Below, piece by piece: positions 7,413-15,213 of a stretch of DNA of 27,876 nt (the first letter of the stretch is position 1; each line of letters opens with the position of its first letter). A model generated the notes under the pieces. That model was not told the DNA's origin and made no database searches. It saw only the letters and a list, made by a program, of their open reading frames with translations. The position numbers and the translations under genes were made by a program. This DNA is from Actinomycetota bacterium (GTDB taxonomy: Bacteria; Actinomycetota; Thermoleophilia; Miltoncostaeales; Miltoncostaeaceae): assembly GCA_005800465.1 (NCBI GenBank), contig SYFI01000085.1, positions 1 through 27,876 of the forward strand, written 5' to 3'.

Positions 7413-8180
7413 CTATTTGGCCAGTGGCGAGGGAGCCAGCTGGTGGGCCACGGCCGTGATGACCTCGGGGCTCGGCCAGCGGATGACCAATTCCGCATAG
7501 CGGTCGTACTGGGTCGGGGTGCTGCCCACCAGCGCCACGCGGCCGCTGTGCTTCAGTGGTACCGACGGCAACATGGCCATGGGGTCGGTACGCAACTGGG
7601 TATCAAGGACGACGAACAGGTCGCACCAGGCGGCCAGATCCCAGGCCTTGATGATTGCGCTCTCCACCAGGGGCTCCCCCCACACGGTGCCGGTGGGGCG
7701 CAGGGGGTATCCGCACTCGTCCCGGGTGCAGCGGGGCACGCCATCGTCTGCCGCCCCGGCCAGCGCAACCACCTCCGACAGCGAATACACATCGCGACAC
7801 CGGTCGCAGCGGCCTGACATCACGTTTGCATGCACCTCAACAACCTCGGGACTCCCCGCCTTACGATGCAGGTCGTCCACTGCCTGAGTGATGAGCCCCT
7901 TGATCACTCCCGCCGTCTGCAGACGGGCAATTGCCCCGTGCTCGGCACGGGGTGCGCGCGAGGCCGACTCAATGGCCAGGGGCAGCCACTGCTCCCAGAA
8001 GCGGGCGGGTTCGGCAGTAAGCACCTCAAGGCTCACAACATCGCTCCACGACGACCCGGCGGCCTTCGCCTCGGTCTCCTCGATCGCACCCAGGCGAACG
8101 CCGGTGAGCACGACACAGCGCTCGGCCCCACCCATCAGTTCCGTGAGCCGGGCGACATCCTTCTGCAGCAACTCGTCCAT
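7413..8180 (-). CDS. Degenerate Sir2-family (sirtuin-like) protein
   Basis: 255 aa, the usual size of a bacterial sirtuin. The fold signature is clear: the N-terminal VVLTG strand, TQAVDDLHRKAG (98-109, for the usual TQNIDxLHxxAG), VHAN with the presumptive catalytic His117, a four-Cys zinc module (C125, C128, C151, C156) and RPTGTVWGEPL. However, the NAD-binding GAGxS loop reads TGVRLG (26-31), the conserved Asn of TQN is Ala, and the GTS motif reads DTQ (193-195). NAD-dependent deacylation is therefore doubtful; it may be a binding-only or differently acting relative. It follows the MFS gene by 9 bp. Confidence 0.8.
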   Translation of the reverse strand: MDELLQKDVARLTELMGGAERCVVLTGVRLGAIEETEAKAAGSSWSDVVSLEVLTAEPARFWEQWLPLAIESASRAPRAEHGAIARLQTAGVIKGLITQAVDDLHRKAGSPEVVEVHANVMSGRCDRCRDVYSLSEVVALAGAADDGVPRCTRDECGYPLRPTGTVWGEPLVESAIIKAWDLAAWCDLFVVLDTQLRTDPMAMLPSVPLKHSGRVALVGSTPTQYDRYAELVIRWPSPEVITAVAHQLAPSPLAK

Positions 8181-8186
8181 CTGCGG

Positions 8187-8192
8187 ATCCTA
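8187..8192 (-). promoter_or_regulatory. -10 box for sirtuin-like gene, overlapping the MFS stop codon
   Basis: TAGGAT-N6-ATG on the minus strand. The first three bases are the TAG stop codon of the MFS gene. AGGA also offers a weak ribosome site, so both modes of start are possible. Confidence 0.35.
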
Positions 8193-9377
8193 GGGGGCCA
8201 CAATCTCCACGCGCTGGAGACCGCGCAGCGCACGGATGCCCACCAGCCCCACCCAGAGCGCGGCCAGGGCCGCGGCAATCGACAGAATTGCCAGTGCCCA
8301 CGTGAGGCCAATCATGTCGGCGATGACGCCCACGATGATGAGCGGCGCGGAAAAGCCGCCCAGGTAGCAGGCCACGTAATACGCCGACAGCAGCTTGCCC
8401 CGGTCCTCGGGCGGGGCGATCTCTGTGCACAGATCGATTCCACCCTTGAACACCAGGCCGCATGCGGCACCGGTGACGGCGACGCTGGCCAGCAGGAGGG
8501 CCGTGGACTCAAGCGGGGCAGCCACCACCACGCCTACGAATGCCACACACGCAACGGCAAGCCCCAGCAGAATCGCCCGGCGCGCACGCATATTAGGCAC
8601 CAGTGACTGGCTGAGCGCCCCGGTGACCAGCACCAAGAACCCCGCCGCACCAACCAGCGCGTAGTTCTGCACGCGCAGCACCCGCACCATAAACACTGGC
8701 ACCAGCGACAGCGACACGCCGTCAAACAGGCTGAAGACCATCCCCGATGGCACAAGCACCCGCCAGAACACCGACCGCTCGGCGGCAGGCACCTCAAGTC
8801 GCAGGCGAATAGGGCGCCGGTTTCGCTGCAGCACCGTCTCGGGCAGCAACAATACGATGCACGCTGCGATGGCCAGAAGCACCAGGTGGGCGGCGAATGG
8901 CAGTTGGAATGGGTCGGGTGCGTACTGGATGAGCACCCCGCAGATGCCCGGCCCGAGGCCCAGACCGAGTCGCACCGAGATCGATGCAAGAGCTGACGAG
9001 AACCGGCGCTTTGCGGGTGGGCTGGCATCCACGAGAAATGCCGTGCAGGTGCCGAAGAACGAGCCGGTGGCGGCACCCTGCATGGCGCGGGCCAAGAGCA
9101 GCCCCACAAGGCCGGGCTCGGACAGGATGATGATCTGCGCGACGGCCAGCACCGAGATGGCGGCCAGCAGCACCGGTTTGCGACCCACCTGGTCGGAGAA
9201 CTGTCCCAGCGTGAGCATGCTCGGCACCAGCGTGAGCACGTACATACCCAGAAACAGGGTGACGACGGTGTCGTTGAACCCCAGCGCGTCCTGGTACAGC
9301 GGGATGAGCGGAGTGATGAGGCTCGTTCCCACCGCGAAAAAGAGCAACACGGTCCATGTACGCCATACGCGACCCAT
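8190..9377 (-). CDS. MFS transporter
   Basis: 395 aa with about twelve hydrophobic segments, the normal size of the Major Facilitator Superfamily. The loop after helix 2 carries motif A in the form GQFSDQVGRKPVLL (about 58-71). A central basic loop (LQRNRRPIRLRLEVP) separates the two six-helix halves. An inner-membrane drug or metabolite exporter driven by the proton gradient is the usual role; the substrate cannot be read. It starts 9 bp after the PrmA-like gene and is followed by the sirtuin-like gene, so the three may share a transcript, although a TAnnnT box before its ATG suggests its own leaderless start as well. Confidence 0.9.
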   Translation of the reverse strand: MGRVWRTWTVLLFFAVGTSLITPLIPLYQDALGFNDTVVTLFLGMYVLTLVPSMLTLGQFSDQVGRKPVLLAAISVLAVAQIIILSEPGLVGLLLARAMQGAATGSFFGTCTAFLVDASPPAKRRFSSALASISVRLGLGLGPGICGVLIQYAPDPFQLPFAAHLVLLAIAACIVLLLPETVLQRNRRPIRLRLEVPAAERSVFWRVLVPSGMVFSLFDGVSLSLVPVFMVRVLRVQNYALVGAAGFLVLVTGALSQSLVPNMRARRAILLGLAVACVAFVGVVVAAPLESTALLLASVAVTGAACGLVFKGGIDLCTEIAPPEDRGKLLSAYYVACYLGGFSAPLIIVGVIADMIGLTWALAILSIAAALAALWVGLVGIRALRGLQRVEIVAP

Positions 9378-9383
9378 GTGGGA

Positions 9384-9389
9384 AACCTA
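9384..9389 (-). promoter_or_regulatory. -10 box for leaderless MFS start, overlapping the PrmA-like stop codon
   Basis: TAGGTT-N6-ATG on the minus strand, with no ribosome site. As at 8187-8192, the TAG stop codon of the preceding gene forms the first half of the hexamer. Confidence 0.4.
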
Positions 9390-10169
9390 CGAGGCCGCGA
9401 GGATTGCGGCCTGCCAGCGTCCGGTGGCATCCCGCCCGGTCACGCGCATACCGCGCGCCGTCCACTGTTCGGCCACGTCATCCATGTCCGCCGCGTTGAG
9501 CCCCGACAGCAGCAGTGCGGGTGGCGCGGGGTCGCCGGGCACCGCGAGCAGTGCGTCCTGCGCCTGCCGCGGGGCGTTCGCCAGCACCACCCTGCCGATG
9601 ATGTCCAGCCGGTCGAGATGATCGAGCGCGGCGCGGCGGCACACGATCGACTGAGCGAGGCCGCTCGCCACCACCGATTCCAGGGTGTGGGTCACCGATC
9701 GCGGGTCGAGGTCAACCGCCAGCACCGGTCCGCGGCCCAGACGCGCCCAGGCCAGCGCCAGCGTGCCACTGCCGCAGCCGGCATCCAGCGCAGGGCCATC
9801 TGGCAGCAGCCGCATCAGGTCAAGGCACATGCCTGTGGTGGGGTGCTCGGCAAGGCCAAAGCCCTCTCCCGCAACCAGCACGATCTCGGGGAGCCCGGGC
9901 GGCGCGGCCGCATGCCCTGCAGAGCGCCGGTACACGCCCCCGCCCACCGCGGCCGGAAATGGCAGCGGTGGTGACGCACCCGCCGCCTCTGCCCAGGGCA
10001 ACGCCAACGCGGCGAGGCGAGGTGCCTGATCGACTGGGTCCCGCCCACCGGCCAGTGGTGCGCACTCAATTCCGCCAGGTACCCATTCCACCGGCTCGAG
10101 GTCGGCGATTACGGCGAATGCGGTGGCGATCTCCCCGGGTGCGCCGGTCACCCGGATGCGCCCCGGCAC
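9387..10169 (-). CDS. Ribosomal protein L11 methyltransferase (PrmA)-like methyltransferase
   Basis: About 260 aa from GTG 10169; the frame is open to a GTG at 10205, but that start would overlap the divergent aldehyde dehydrogenase gene. PrmA-type landmarks: GEGFGLAEHPTTGMCLDLM (PrmA has AFGTGxHxTTxLxL), SAM-binding motif I LDAGCGSGTLALAWA, the acidic ribose-binding AVDLDP, ANAPRQAQDALL in place of the PrmA ANILA motif, LLLSGLN, and a terminal GRWQAAIL. It would transfer methyl groups from S-adenosylmethionine, in the cytoplasm. The motif changes (FGLAEH for FGTGxH, APRQ for ILA) and the weak N-terminal domain make the L11 target uncertain. Confidence 0.75.
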   Translation of the reverse strand: MPGRIRVTGAPGEIATAFAVIADLEPVEWVPGGIECAPLAGGRDPVDQAPRLAALALPWAEAAGASPPLPFPAAVGGGVYRRSAGHAAAPPGLPEIVLVAGEGFGLAEHPTTGMCLDLMRLLPDGPALDAGCGSGTLALAWARLGRGPVLAVDLDPRSVTHTLESVVASGLAQSIVCRRAALDHLDRLDIIGRVVLANAPRQAQDALLAVPGDPAPPALLLSGLNAADMDDVAEQWTARGMRVTGRDATGRWQAAILAAS

Positions 10170-10177
10170 GCGGCTCG

Positions 10178-10183
10178 TAGACT
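10178..10183 (+). promoter_or_regulatory. -10 box for leaderless aldehyde dehydrogenase start
   Basis: TAGACT-N8-GTG, with no Shine-Dalgarno sequence. It supports the GTG at 10192 as start rather than the open frame to 10123. Confidence 0.45.
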
Positions 10184-10191
10184 CAGCCACC

Positions 10192-11502
10192 GTGAACACC
10201 ACCACCGAGATGATTGATGCCGCCCGCTACGCGGTGCATGAGCTGGCCAAGCTCGACCTGGATGCCCGGCTCGACCTGATTGCATCGGGTGCGGCGGCCA
10301 TCGCCGCTGAGGCGCAGGCGATTGAGGACATCGCCGTGGCCGAGGCCGGTCAGGCCCGCAAGTTCGCCCGACGCGAGATCGCGAGCGCGCTCGAACTGCT
10401 GGATGCCCTCCCCCATCTGGCCGAGGCCATCCGCCCGCGGGATGTGCCATCCCGGTCGGGCAGCACCCGGCTGGAGTGGGCGCCGTTCGGGGTCGTGTTC
10501 GGCTGGCATTCGGCCAATTCGCCCATCTGGGTTCCCACGCTCATCGCGGCATCCGGCCTGGCGGGTGGCAACGCCCTGCTCAGCAGGCCATCGCGTCGTG
10601 TGGGCGGTACAACGGCGCGTGTGCTCGAGTCGCTCACCTACCGCTGGCCCATCGGGGCGGTGCAACTGGTCACCACACCGCCCGAGGATGCCGAGTCGAT
10701 GATGACCGAACCCGGAATCGGGGCAGTCGTGGCCCATGCATCCACGGCCACCTGCAGGCGCCACATGGTGCGTCTGGCCACCGCCTACGCCGAGGGAGCG
10801 ACCCTGCGGCCGTATATCCCCGAGGCATCGGGAAACGACGCCATGGTAGTGCTCGACGGCGCCGACATGGAGCGGGCGGCGGCCGCGGCGGCGCTCGGAG
10901 GGTTCGCCAACGCGGGACAGCTGTGCATGGCCGCCAAGCGAATCATCGTGGAGCGCGCCGCCCGTGATGAGTTCGTGCCCCTGCTCGTGGAGGCGGTGGG
11001 TGATCTGGTGACAGGTCCGGCCGACGACGAGGCAACCGATGTGGCCCCCATTTCGGCTGCCGCGCTCGAGCGCGCCCTGGCCGATCTGGACGAGGCAGTG
11101 GCAGCCGGCGGAATCGTGATCACTGGCGGCAACTCGGCCGGTGGCGTTTTGACCCCCACCGTCGTATTGCTTCCATCCCCCGCGCTGGGGTCGCGCCTTT
11201 GGCGCGAGGAGTCGTTCGCACCGCTTCGGGGAATGGCCATCGCCGACGACGCCCGCCATGCGGTGCGCCTTGCCAACGACTCGCCATTCGGGCTCGGCGC
11301 AGCCGTGTTCGGCCCGTCCGCAGGCGCCAAATCCGTGGCCGACGCGCTGAAGGGCGCCCGCATCACCATCAACGAGGGTCCGCTGTATCAGGACCCCCAC
11401 CTGGTGGTGGGCGGCGTGGGCGACTCGGGGCTCGCAGGTGCGCGCCCGAAGGTGGAACAACTGGTCTACGCCCGCCGCGTGCACGTGGCCGCGAGCGGCT
11501 GA
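10192..11502 (+). CDS. Aldehyde dehydrogenase family protein (short, divergent)
   Basis: 436 aa from GTG 10192, somewhat shorter than the usual 460-500. Visible family features: Asn109 in HSANSPIW (the oxyanion Asn of the PWNxP motif), the general-base Glu211 in PEASGNDAMVV (usually LELGGKN), and the catalytic Cys245 in NAGQLCMAAKR. A SRPS element near 131-134 replaces the usual KPS in cofactor binding, and EESFAP and NDSPFGL follow in the C-terminal half. Reaction of the family: NAD(P)-dependent oxidation of an aldehyde to the acid. It is divergent from the PrmA-like gene and converges on the second aldehyde dehydrogenase with 5 bp between stops. Substrate unknown. Confidence 0.87.
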   Translation: MNTTTEMIDAARYAVHELAKLDLDARLDLIASGAAAIAAEAQAIEDIAVAEAGQARKFARREIASALELLDALPHLAEAIRPRDVPSRSGSTRLEWAPFGVVFGWHSANSPIWVPTLIAASGLAGGNALLSRPSRRVGGTTARVLESLTYRWPIGAVQLVTTPPEDAESMMTEPGIGAVVAHASTATCRRHMVRLATAYAEGATLRPYIPEASGNDAMVVLDGADMERAAAAAALGGFANAGQLCMAAKRIIVERAARDEFVPLLVEAVGDLVTGPADDEATDVAPISAAALERALADLDEAVAAGGIVITGGNSAGGVLTPTVVLLPSPALGSRLWREESFAPLRGMAIADDARHAVRLANDSPFGLGAAVFGPSAGAKSVADALKGARITINEGPLYQDPHLVVGGVGDSGLAGARPKVEQLVYARRVHVAASG

Positions 11503-11507
11503 CTGCC

Positions 11508-12896
11508 TCAGGCGAGCACCCTCAGGTGCTGCCAGCGGATAAAGGCATCGAGCCCGGGCTGCCCCAGCTCGGCACCGATACCCGACCCCTTCCAGCCTGC
11601 GTACGGCGCATACGGCACCACCACACGCCACCCATTGACGGCGACCGTGCCGCACTCGATGCGCTCAGCGGTCTCGAGCGTGCGACGTGAATCACCACCG
11701 CACAGATACGACACCAGCCCGTAATCCGGACGGTTCATCTCGGCCACTGCGGCGTCCAAGTCGTCGTAGGGCATCACCACGACAACGGGGGTGAAGGGCT
11801 CCTCATCAACCAGCAGCACGCCGGGGCCCGCATTGGTGACCAGCGCGGGCTCCACGTAGTTGCCGTCAAGGAGCGCACCACCCTCAACGATGGCGCCCTT
11901 GGCCCGGGCATCGTCCATGAGCATGCCGTGGCGGTCGCGTCCGCGGTCGGTGGCCATTGGGCCCAGATTCAGCGCGGCAATGCCGGGGCGCAGGCGATCG
12001 AGGAAGTCGGCTTCAAGGTGGCGCGGCACCAGAACCCGGTTGACGGCATAACAGGCCTGTCCGCAGTTTGCGTAGCCCTGAATCAGGGCCACCTCGGCCG
12101 CCACATCGAGGTCGGCGTCGTCCAGCACCAGCAGGGCACCGTGGCCCCCGAGCTCCAGCGACAAGGCCTTGAGACGCGGTGATGCCCATACGGCGATCTG
12201 CTCGGCCACGCGGCGCGATCCGGTAAAGGCCACCTTGTCCACACCCGGATGCGTGCACAGCGCCTCGCCGAGAATGGGGCCGTCGCCGGTGATGCACGAG
12301 ATAACCCCATCGGGAACCCCGGCCTCAGTGGCCAGATCGCAGAGACGGCGCGCTGCCAGCGGGGCCTCGATCGCCGGCTTCACGATCATGGTGCAACCCG
12401 CCGCCATCGCGGGACCAAGCTTCCACAGCACGAGGGCCACGGGAAAGTTCCACGGCGTGATTGCGGCCACCACGCCGATGGGTGCCGGCCGCACGATCGA
12501 CCCGGTGCTCAGATTGGCGCCAGGCAGTTGGCGGGTCCACAGGCGCTCGGCCTCACCCGCAAAGTGGTGCACCACCTCACACGCACGGGCCACCTCGGCC
12601 TGCGCCTCGCCGATCGGCTTGCCCTCTTCATGGTGAATCAACTCGGCGATCTCACCCTGGTGCGCATCAAGAACGTGTGCGTACTTGGTCATCACGGCCG
12701 CGCGACCCAGCGGGCCTAACGCATCCCAGGCCGGCAGCGCCGCACGGGCTGCGGTCACCGCACGGTCAACGTCCTCCGGGCGACCGGCTGCCACCTCGGC
12801 CATCACAGCACCGGTCGCGCGATCATCAACCGGAAGCCACTCCGGCGTATCCACCCGCGCATCGCCGATAATCAGCGGAAGGCGGGCAGCAGCCAC
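11508..12896 (-). CDS. Aldehyde dehydrogenase (succinate-semialdehyde dehydrogenase-like)
   Basis: 462 aa from GTG 12896, chosen because it follows the stop of the upstream 135-aa gene by 5 bp with an AAGG sequence before it; the longer frame would run into that gene. Motifs are canonical: TPWNFP with Asn150, VKPA near 173-176, FTGSRRVAEQI, LELGGHG with Glu248, GYANCGQACYAVNR with the catalytic Cys282, and EEPFTPV. It oxidises an aldehyde to a carboxylic acid with NAD(P)+ in the cytoplasm. Lys-Pro in VKPA would allow NADP use, but cofactor choice is not certain. It is probably co-transcribed with the 135-aa gene upstream. Confidence 0.92.
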   Translation of the reverse strand: MAAARLPLIIGDARVDTPEWLPVDDRATGAVMAEVAAGRPEDVDRAVTAARAALPAWDALGPLGRAAVMTKYAHVLDAHQGEIAELIHHEEGKPIGEAQAEVARACEVVHHFAGEAERLWTRQLPGANLSTGSIVRPAPIGVVAAITPWNFPVALVLWKLGPAMAAGCTMIVKPAIEAPLAARRLCDLATEAGVPDGVISCITGDGPILGEALCTHPGVDKVAFTGSRRVAEQIAVWASPRLKALSLELGGHGALLVLDDADLDVAAEVALIQGYANCGQACYAVNRVLVPRHLEADFLDRLRPGIAALNLGPMATDRGRDRHGMLMDDARAKGAIVEGGALLDGNYVEPALVTNAGPGVLLVDEEPFTPVVVVMPYDDLDAAVAEMNRPDYGLVSYLCGGDSRRTLETAERIECGTVAVNGWRVVVPYAPYAGWKGSGIGAELGQPGLDAFIRWQHLRVLA

Positions 12897-12901
12897 GTGA
12901 A

Positions 12902-13309
12902 TCAGGCCTTGCCGGCGACTCGGACGACGCTGCGCACGCGCCACGCGGGCCGATAACCCTCAACGTCCTGAATCTCCACCGTTGACAAGCGGCGGGCATC
13001 CTGGGCATCAGCTGCCCATACCTCGACCACGTGCACGTCGCGGCGCTCAAATTGCACGTCGGAGTCAACCCACTCGGCGTAGATAACGCTGTAGCGGTGC
13101 GTGCCGGGCGCCTTTGGCGTGAGCGGCTTCAACACACCCAGCGACCACTTGTCGTCGCCAGCCGAACGCTCTTCGAGTGCCTTCCGCGCTGCCGTGCGGG
13201 CACGCTTAAGGTCGGGCGCCTCGAACACGACCCGGCCTGCCACCCGAGGGCGGCGGGCGCCAGGGGGGCGCCTCAGAAGTGTGATTTCCCAAGCGGGTGC
13301 TTGACCCAT
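12902..13309 (-). CDS. Hypothetical 135-aa protein upstream of aldehyde dehydrogenase
   Basis: Not recognised. It starts with ATG at 13309 and its stop is 5 bp before the aldehyde dehydrogenase start, so the two form an operon. The sequence is basic at the N-terminus (LLRRPPGARRPRVAGRVVFE), then a helix (KRARTAARKALEERSAG), then alternating beta-like segments (HRYSVIYAEWVDSDVQFERRDVHVVEVWAAD). There are no cysteines, no signal peptide and no membrane segment. A TAnnnT box lies 9 nt before the ATG, and a perfect inverted repeat sits just upstream of it, so the operon may be controlled there. Confidence 0.7.
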   Translation of the reverse strand: MGQAPAWEITLLRRPPGARRPRVAGRVVFEAPDLKRARTAARKALEERSAGDDKWSLGVLKPLTPKAPGTHRYSVIYAEWVDSDVQFERRDVHVVEVWAADAQDARRLSTVEIQDVEGYRPAWRVRSVVRVAGKA

Positions 13310-13318
13310 CGATCGTGA

Positions 13319-13324
13319 AAGGTA
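13319..13324 (-). promoter_or_regulatory. -10 box for leaderless start at 13309
   Basis: TACCTT-N9-ATG on the minus strand, with no ribosome site visible. The inverted repeat at 13328-13355 would lie between this box and its -35 region. Confidence 0.35.
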
Positions 13325-13327
13325 GCG

Positions 13328-13355
13328 GTGTATTGCCTCGCGCGCCGCAATACAC
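13328..13355. promoter_or_regulatory. Perfect 9+9 bp inverted repeat, operator-like
   Basis: GTGTATTGC-N10-GCAATACAC, with no mismatch in 9 bp. It is AT-richer than its surroundings and sits in the gap between the divergent 135-aa/aldehyde-dehydrogenase operon and the Sua5-type gene, 4 bp upstream of the candidate -10 box of the former. A dimeric regulator could bind here; a stem-loop is possible but lacks a T-run. Confidence 0.55.
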
Positions 13356-13468
13356 GGTCACCGTTATTATGGTGCATATAGATCTACGAACCGCTGAAGA
13401 CCGCAGGCGTCGTGGCAATGCCCGCGGCGCTAGGGTCACACTGCCGTATTCGAGAGAGAGTCAGCCTC

Positions 13469-13576
13469 ATGCAGCACGTCACAATGCGCCACGCAGCCGC
13501 CATTACGGCGGGCCTGATTATCACCAACGCATGGATGTACCCCGTCGGCACATCCCCGGCGTGCCTGGCGTCGTGA
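13469..13576 (+). CDS. Possible 35-aa upstream ORF overlapping the Sua5-type gene
   Basis: Too short for ordinary gene calling. ATG at 13469 follows a purine-rich GAGAGAG with 8-nt spacing; the 35-residue product begins MQHVTMRHAAAITAGLII, has a hydrophobic core (AAAITAGLII) and ends TSPACLAS. Its TGA stop (13574-13576) overlaps a GTG codon (13573-13575) that is in frame with the Sua5-type protein, giving a GTGA arrangement typical of translational coupling. It could be a leader peptide, a tiny membrane peptide or a chance ORF. The coupling geometry and ribosome site are the only evidence. Confidence 0.35.
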   Translation: MQHVTMRHAAAITAGLIITNAWMYPVGTSPACLAS

Positions 13577-14529
13577 CCGACGGCGTCGCCGCGGGGGCCC
13601 GGATCCTCGCTGCCGGTGGGCTGGTGGCCTTCCCCACCGAGACCGTCTATGGCCTGGGCGCCGATGCGCGGAGCCCAGATGCCGTCGCCCGCATCTTCGC
13701 TGCGAAGGGCCGCCCCACGGACCATCCGCTCATTTGCCACATCGCATCGGTCGACGACCTCGCACCATTAGTGGCCGAGGTGACCCCTGCCGCCCGGGCG
13801 CTGGCCGATGCCTTCTGGCCCGGGCCGCTCACCCTTGTGATGACGAGATCTGCAGCCGTGCCCGACGCGGTGACCGGTGGCCGCGACACGGTGGCCGTTC
13901 GGGTGCCCGATCACCCGGTGGCGCTTGCGTTGCTGCGTGCGTTCGGCGGTCCAGTGGCTGCCCCATCGGCCAATCGCTTCGGGCGCCCGAGCCCAACCCG
14001 GGCCGACGACGTGCGCGACGAGCTCGGCGATGCAGTTGATCTGGTTCTCGACGGCGGCCCATGCGCCATCGGCGTGGAGAGCACGGTGCTCGATCTTGCA
14101 AGTGACCCCCCACAGGTGCTTCGCCCGGGGGGAATCTCGGCCGACGACATCGCGCGGGTCATGAACGCCCCGGTGAGCGCCACCTCAAGCGGGCCCGCCC
14201 GTGCCCCGGGCATGCTCGAGGCCCACTACGCCCCTCGTGCACGCGTTGAGGTGGTCACTGCCGATGCCGCCGCCGCCAGGGCTGCTGAGCTCACGGCTGC
14301 GGGCGCGTCCGTAGCGCTGCTCGCAGCCGACTTCATCTCCCCTCTCCCCGACTCCGTGCTGGTGCTCGGGCCGGCGGGTGCACCAGATGCCTATGCAGCC
14401 CTGCTCTACGCCGCATTCCGCCGGGCAGATGCAGCGAGATGCCAGGTGATCCTGGCCGTTCCACCCCCCGCTCGTGGCATCGGCGTGGCCGTACACGATC
14501 GCCTTGCACGGGCCGCCGCAAGCGCGTAG
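13573..14529 (+). CDS. sua5: L-threonylcarbamoyladenylate synthase, Sua5/TsaC type
   Basis: 318 aa from GTG 13573; alternative in-frame starts are GTG 13561 and ATG 13531, and the frame is open further upstream. The enzyme makes threonylcarbamoyl-AMP from threonine, bicarbonate and ATP for the t6A37 modification of ANN-decoding tRNAs. YrdC-domain motifs: GGLVAFPTETVYGLGADA near the N-terminus, KGRPTDHPL, PSANRFGRPSPT, GGPCAIGVESTVLDL and RPGGIS. After the linker PGMLEAHYAPRA comes the smaller Sua5 C-terminal domain, so this is the two-domain Sua5 form. I chose 13573 because of the GTGA overlap with the upstream ORF and because it starts just before the conserved fold. Confidence 0.9.
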   Translation: MTDGVAAGARILAAGGLVAFPTETVYGLGADARSPDAVARIFAAKGRPTDHPLICHIASVDDLAPLVAEVTPAARALADAFWPGPLTLVMTRSAAVPDAVTGGRDTVAVRVPDHPVALALLRAFGGPVAAPSANRFGRPSPTRADDVRDELGDAVDLVLDGGPCAIGVESTVLDLASDPPQVLRPGGISADDIARVMNAPVSATSSGPARAPGMLEAHYAPRARVEVVTADAAAARAAELTAAGASVALLAADFISPLPDSVLVLGPAGAPDAYAALLYAAFRRADAARCQVILAVPPPARGIGVAVHDRLARAAASA

Positions 14530-14567
14530 CCCAACCGATCCCCCTGCACGAGAGAACACGCAGGGAA

Positions 14568-14573
14568 TACCCT
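14568..14573 (+). promoter_or_regulatory. -10 box for leaderless GPx start
   Basis: TACCCT-N6-ATG, giving a predicted transcription start at the ATG of the glutathione-peroxidase-like gene. An AGGGA lies about 14 nt upstream, too far to be a good ribosome site. Confidence 0.4.
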
Positions 14574-14579
14574 TCCGCC

Positions 14580-15170
14580 ATGCGTTTCCTCGTTGCAGCC
14601 ATCGCCGTCGCATCGGCGCTCGTATCTGCGGTGCCAGCCGTGGCCGCCTCGGCCGATGCCGGCGCGGTGGTACCCGCCGCCAACCGCGGCGCCCCACTCC
14701 TCACCGGATCCTACGACCGCCTTGGCGGCAAGCGGATCAACCTCGCATCGCTGCGAGGACGGGTGGTGATGGTGGTCAACACCGCGAGCCACTGTGGGTT
14801 CACCTCCCAGTACAAAGGCCTTGAGGCCCTTTGGAAGGTCAGCCGCGCCGATGGCCTGACCGTACTCGGGGTGCCATCGCGCGACTTCAAGCAGGAACTG
14901 CCAAGCGACGGTCAGGTGGCCAAGTTCTGCAAGCTGAACTTCGGGGTCACGTTTCCCATGCTGCGCATCTCGAAGGTGACCGGGCCCAAGGCCATCCCGC
15001 TCATGCGCGGTCTCGCAGCACCGCCGTGGAGCCACCAGCCCGACTGGAACTTCAATAAGTACCTCGTGGACCGCAAGGGGCGCGTCGCCATGCGCTTCAC
15101 CTCGTCAGTGGAGCCGGACGCGCCCGAGGTGACCCGGGCCATCAACGCCCTGCTGGCCGAGAAGGCCTGA
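14580..15170 (+). CDS. Exported glutathione peroxidase family protein
   Basis: 196 aa. Residues 1-24 form a signal peptide (MRFLVAAIAVASALVSAVPA then VAASA), so the protein acts outside the membrane. The peroxidase fold follows: VNTASHCGFTSQY with peroxidatic Cys72, then GVPSRDFKQELP where the family has FPCNQFGxQEP (the Gln is kept, the Cys-Asn-Gln is not), a second Cys117 in FCKLNFGVTFPML that could be the resolving Cys of thioredoxin-type enzymes, and the catalytic PDWNFNKYLVDRKG with Trp156 and Asn157. It would reduce peroxides with thiols. Because actinobacteria often lack glutathione, a thioredoxin-like or other thiol donor is more likely; that is inference. Confidence 0.88.
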   Translation: MRFLVAAIAVASALVSAVPAVAASADAGAVVPAANRGAPLLTGSYDRLGGKRINLASLRGRVVMVVNTASHCGFTSQYKGLEALWKVSRADGLTVLGVPSRDFKQELPSDGQVAKFCKLNFGVTFPMLRISKVTGPKAIPLMRGLAAPPWSHQPDWNFNKYLVDRKGRVAMRFTSSVEPDAPEVTRAINALLAEKA

Positions 15171-15213
15171 GCGACGCCCAGGAGGCGCGCCCTGGCCCTC
15201 CCGGAGACGATCC

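Noticed and set aside
10183..11655. 490-aa minus-strand open frame opposite the first aldehyde dehydrogenase
   Set aside because: The plus-strand protein has all catalytic residues; the opposite frame shows none.
15171..15213. Terminator between the convergent GPx and subtilase genes
   Set aside because: Only a 5-bp CCAGG/CCTGG stem around GGCGCGCC and no T-run; too weak to call.
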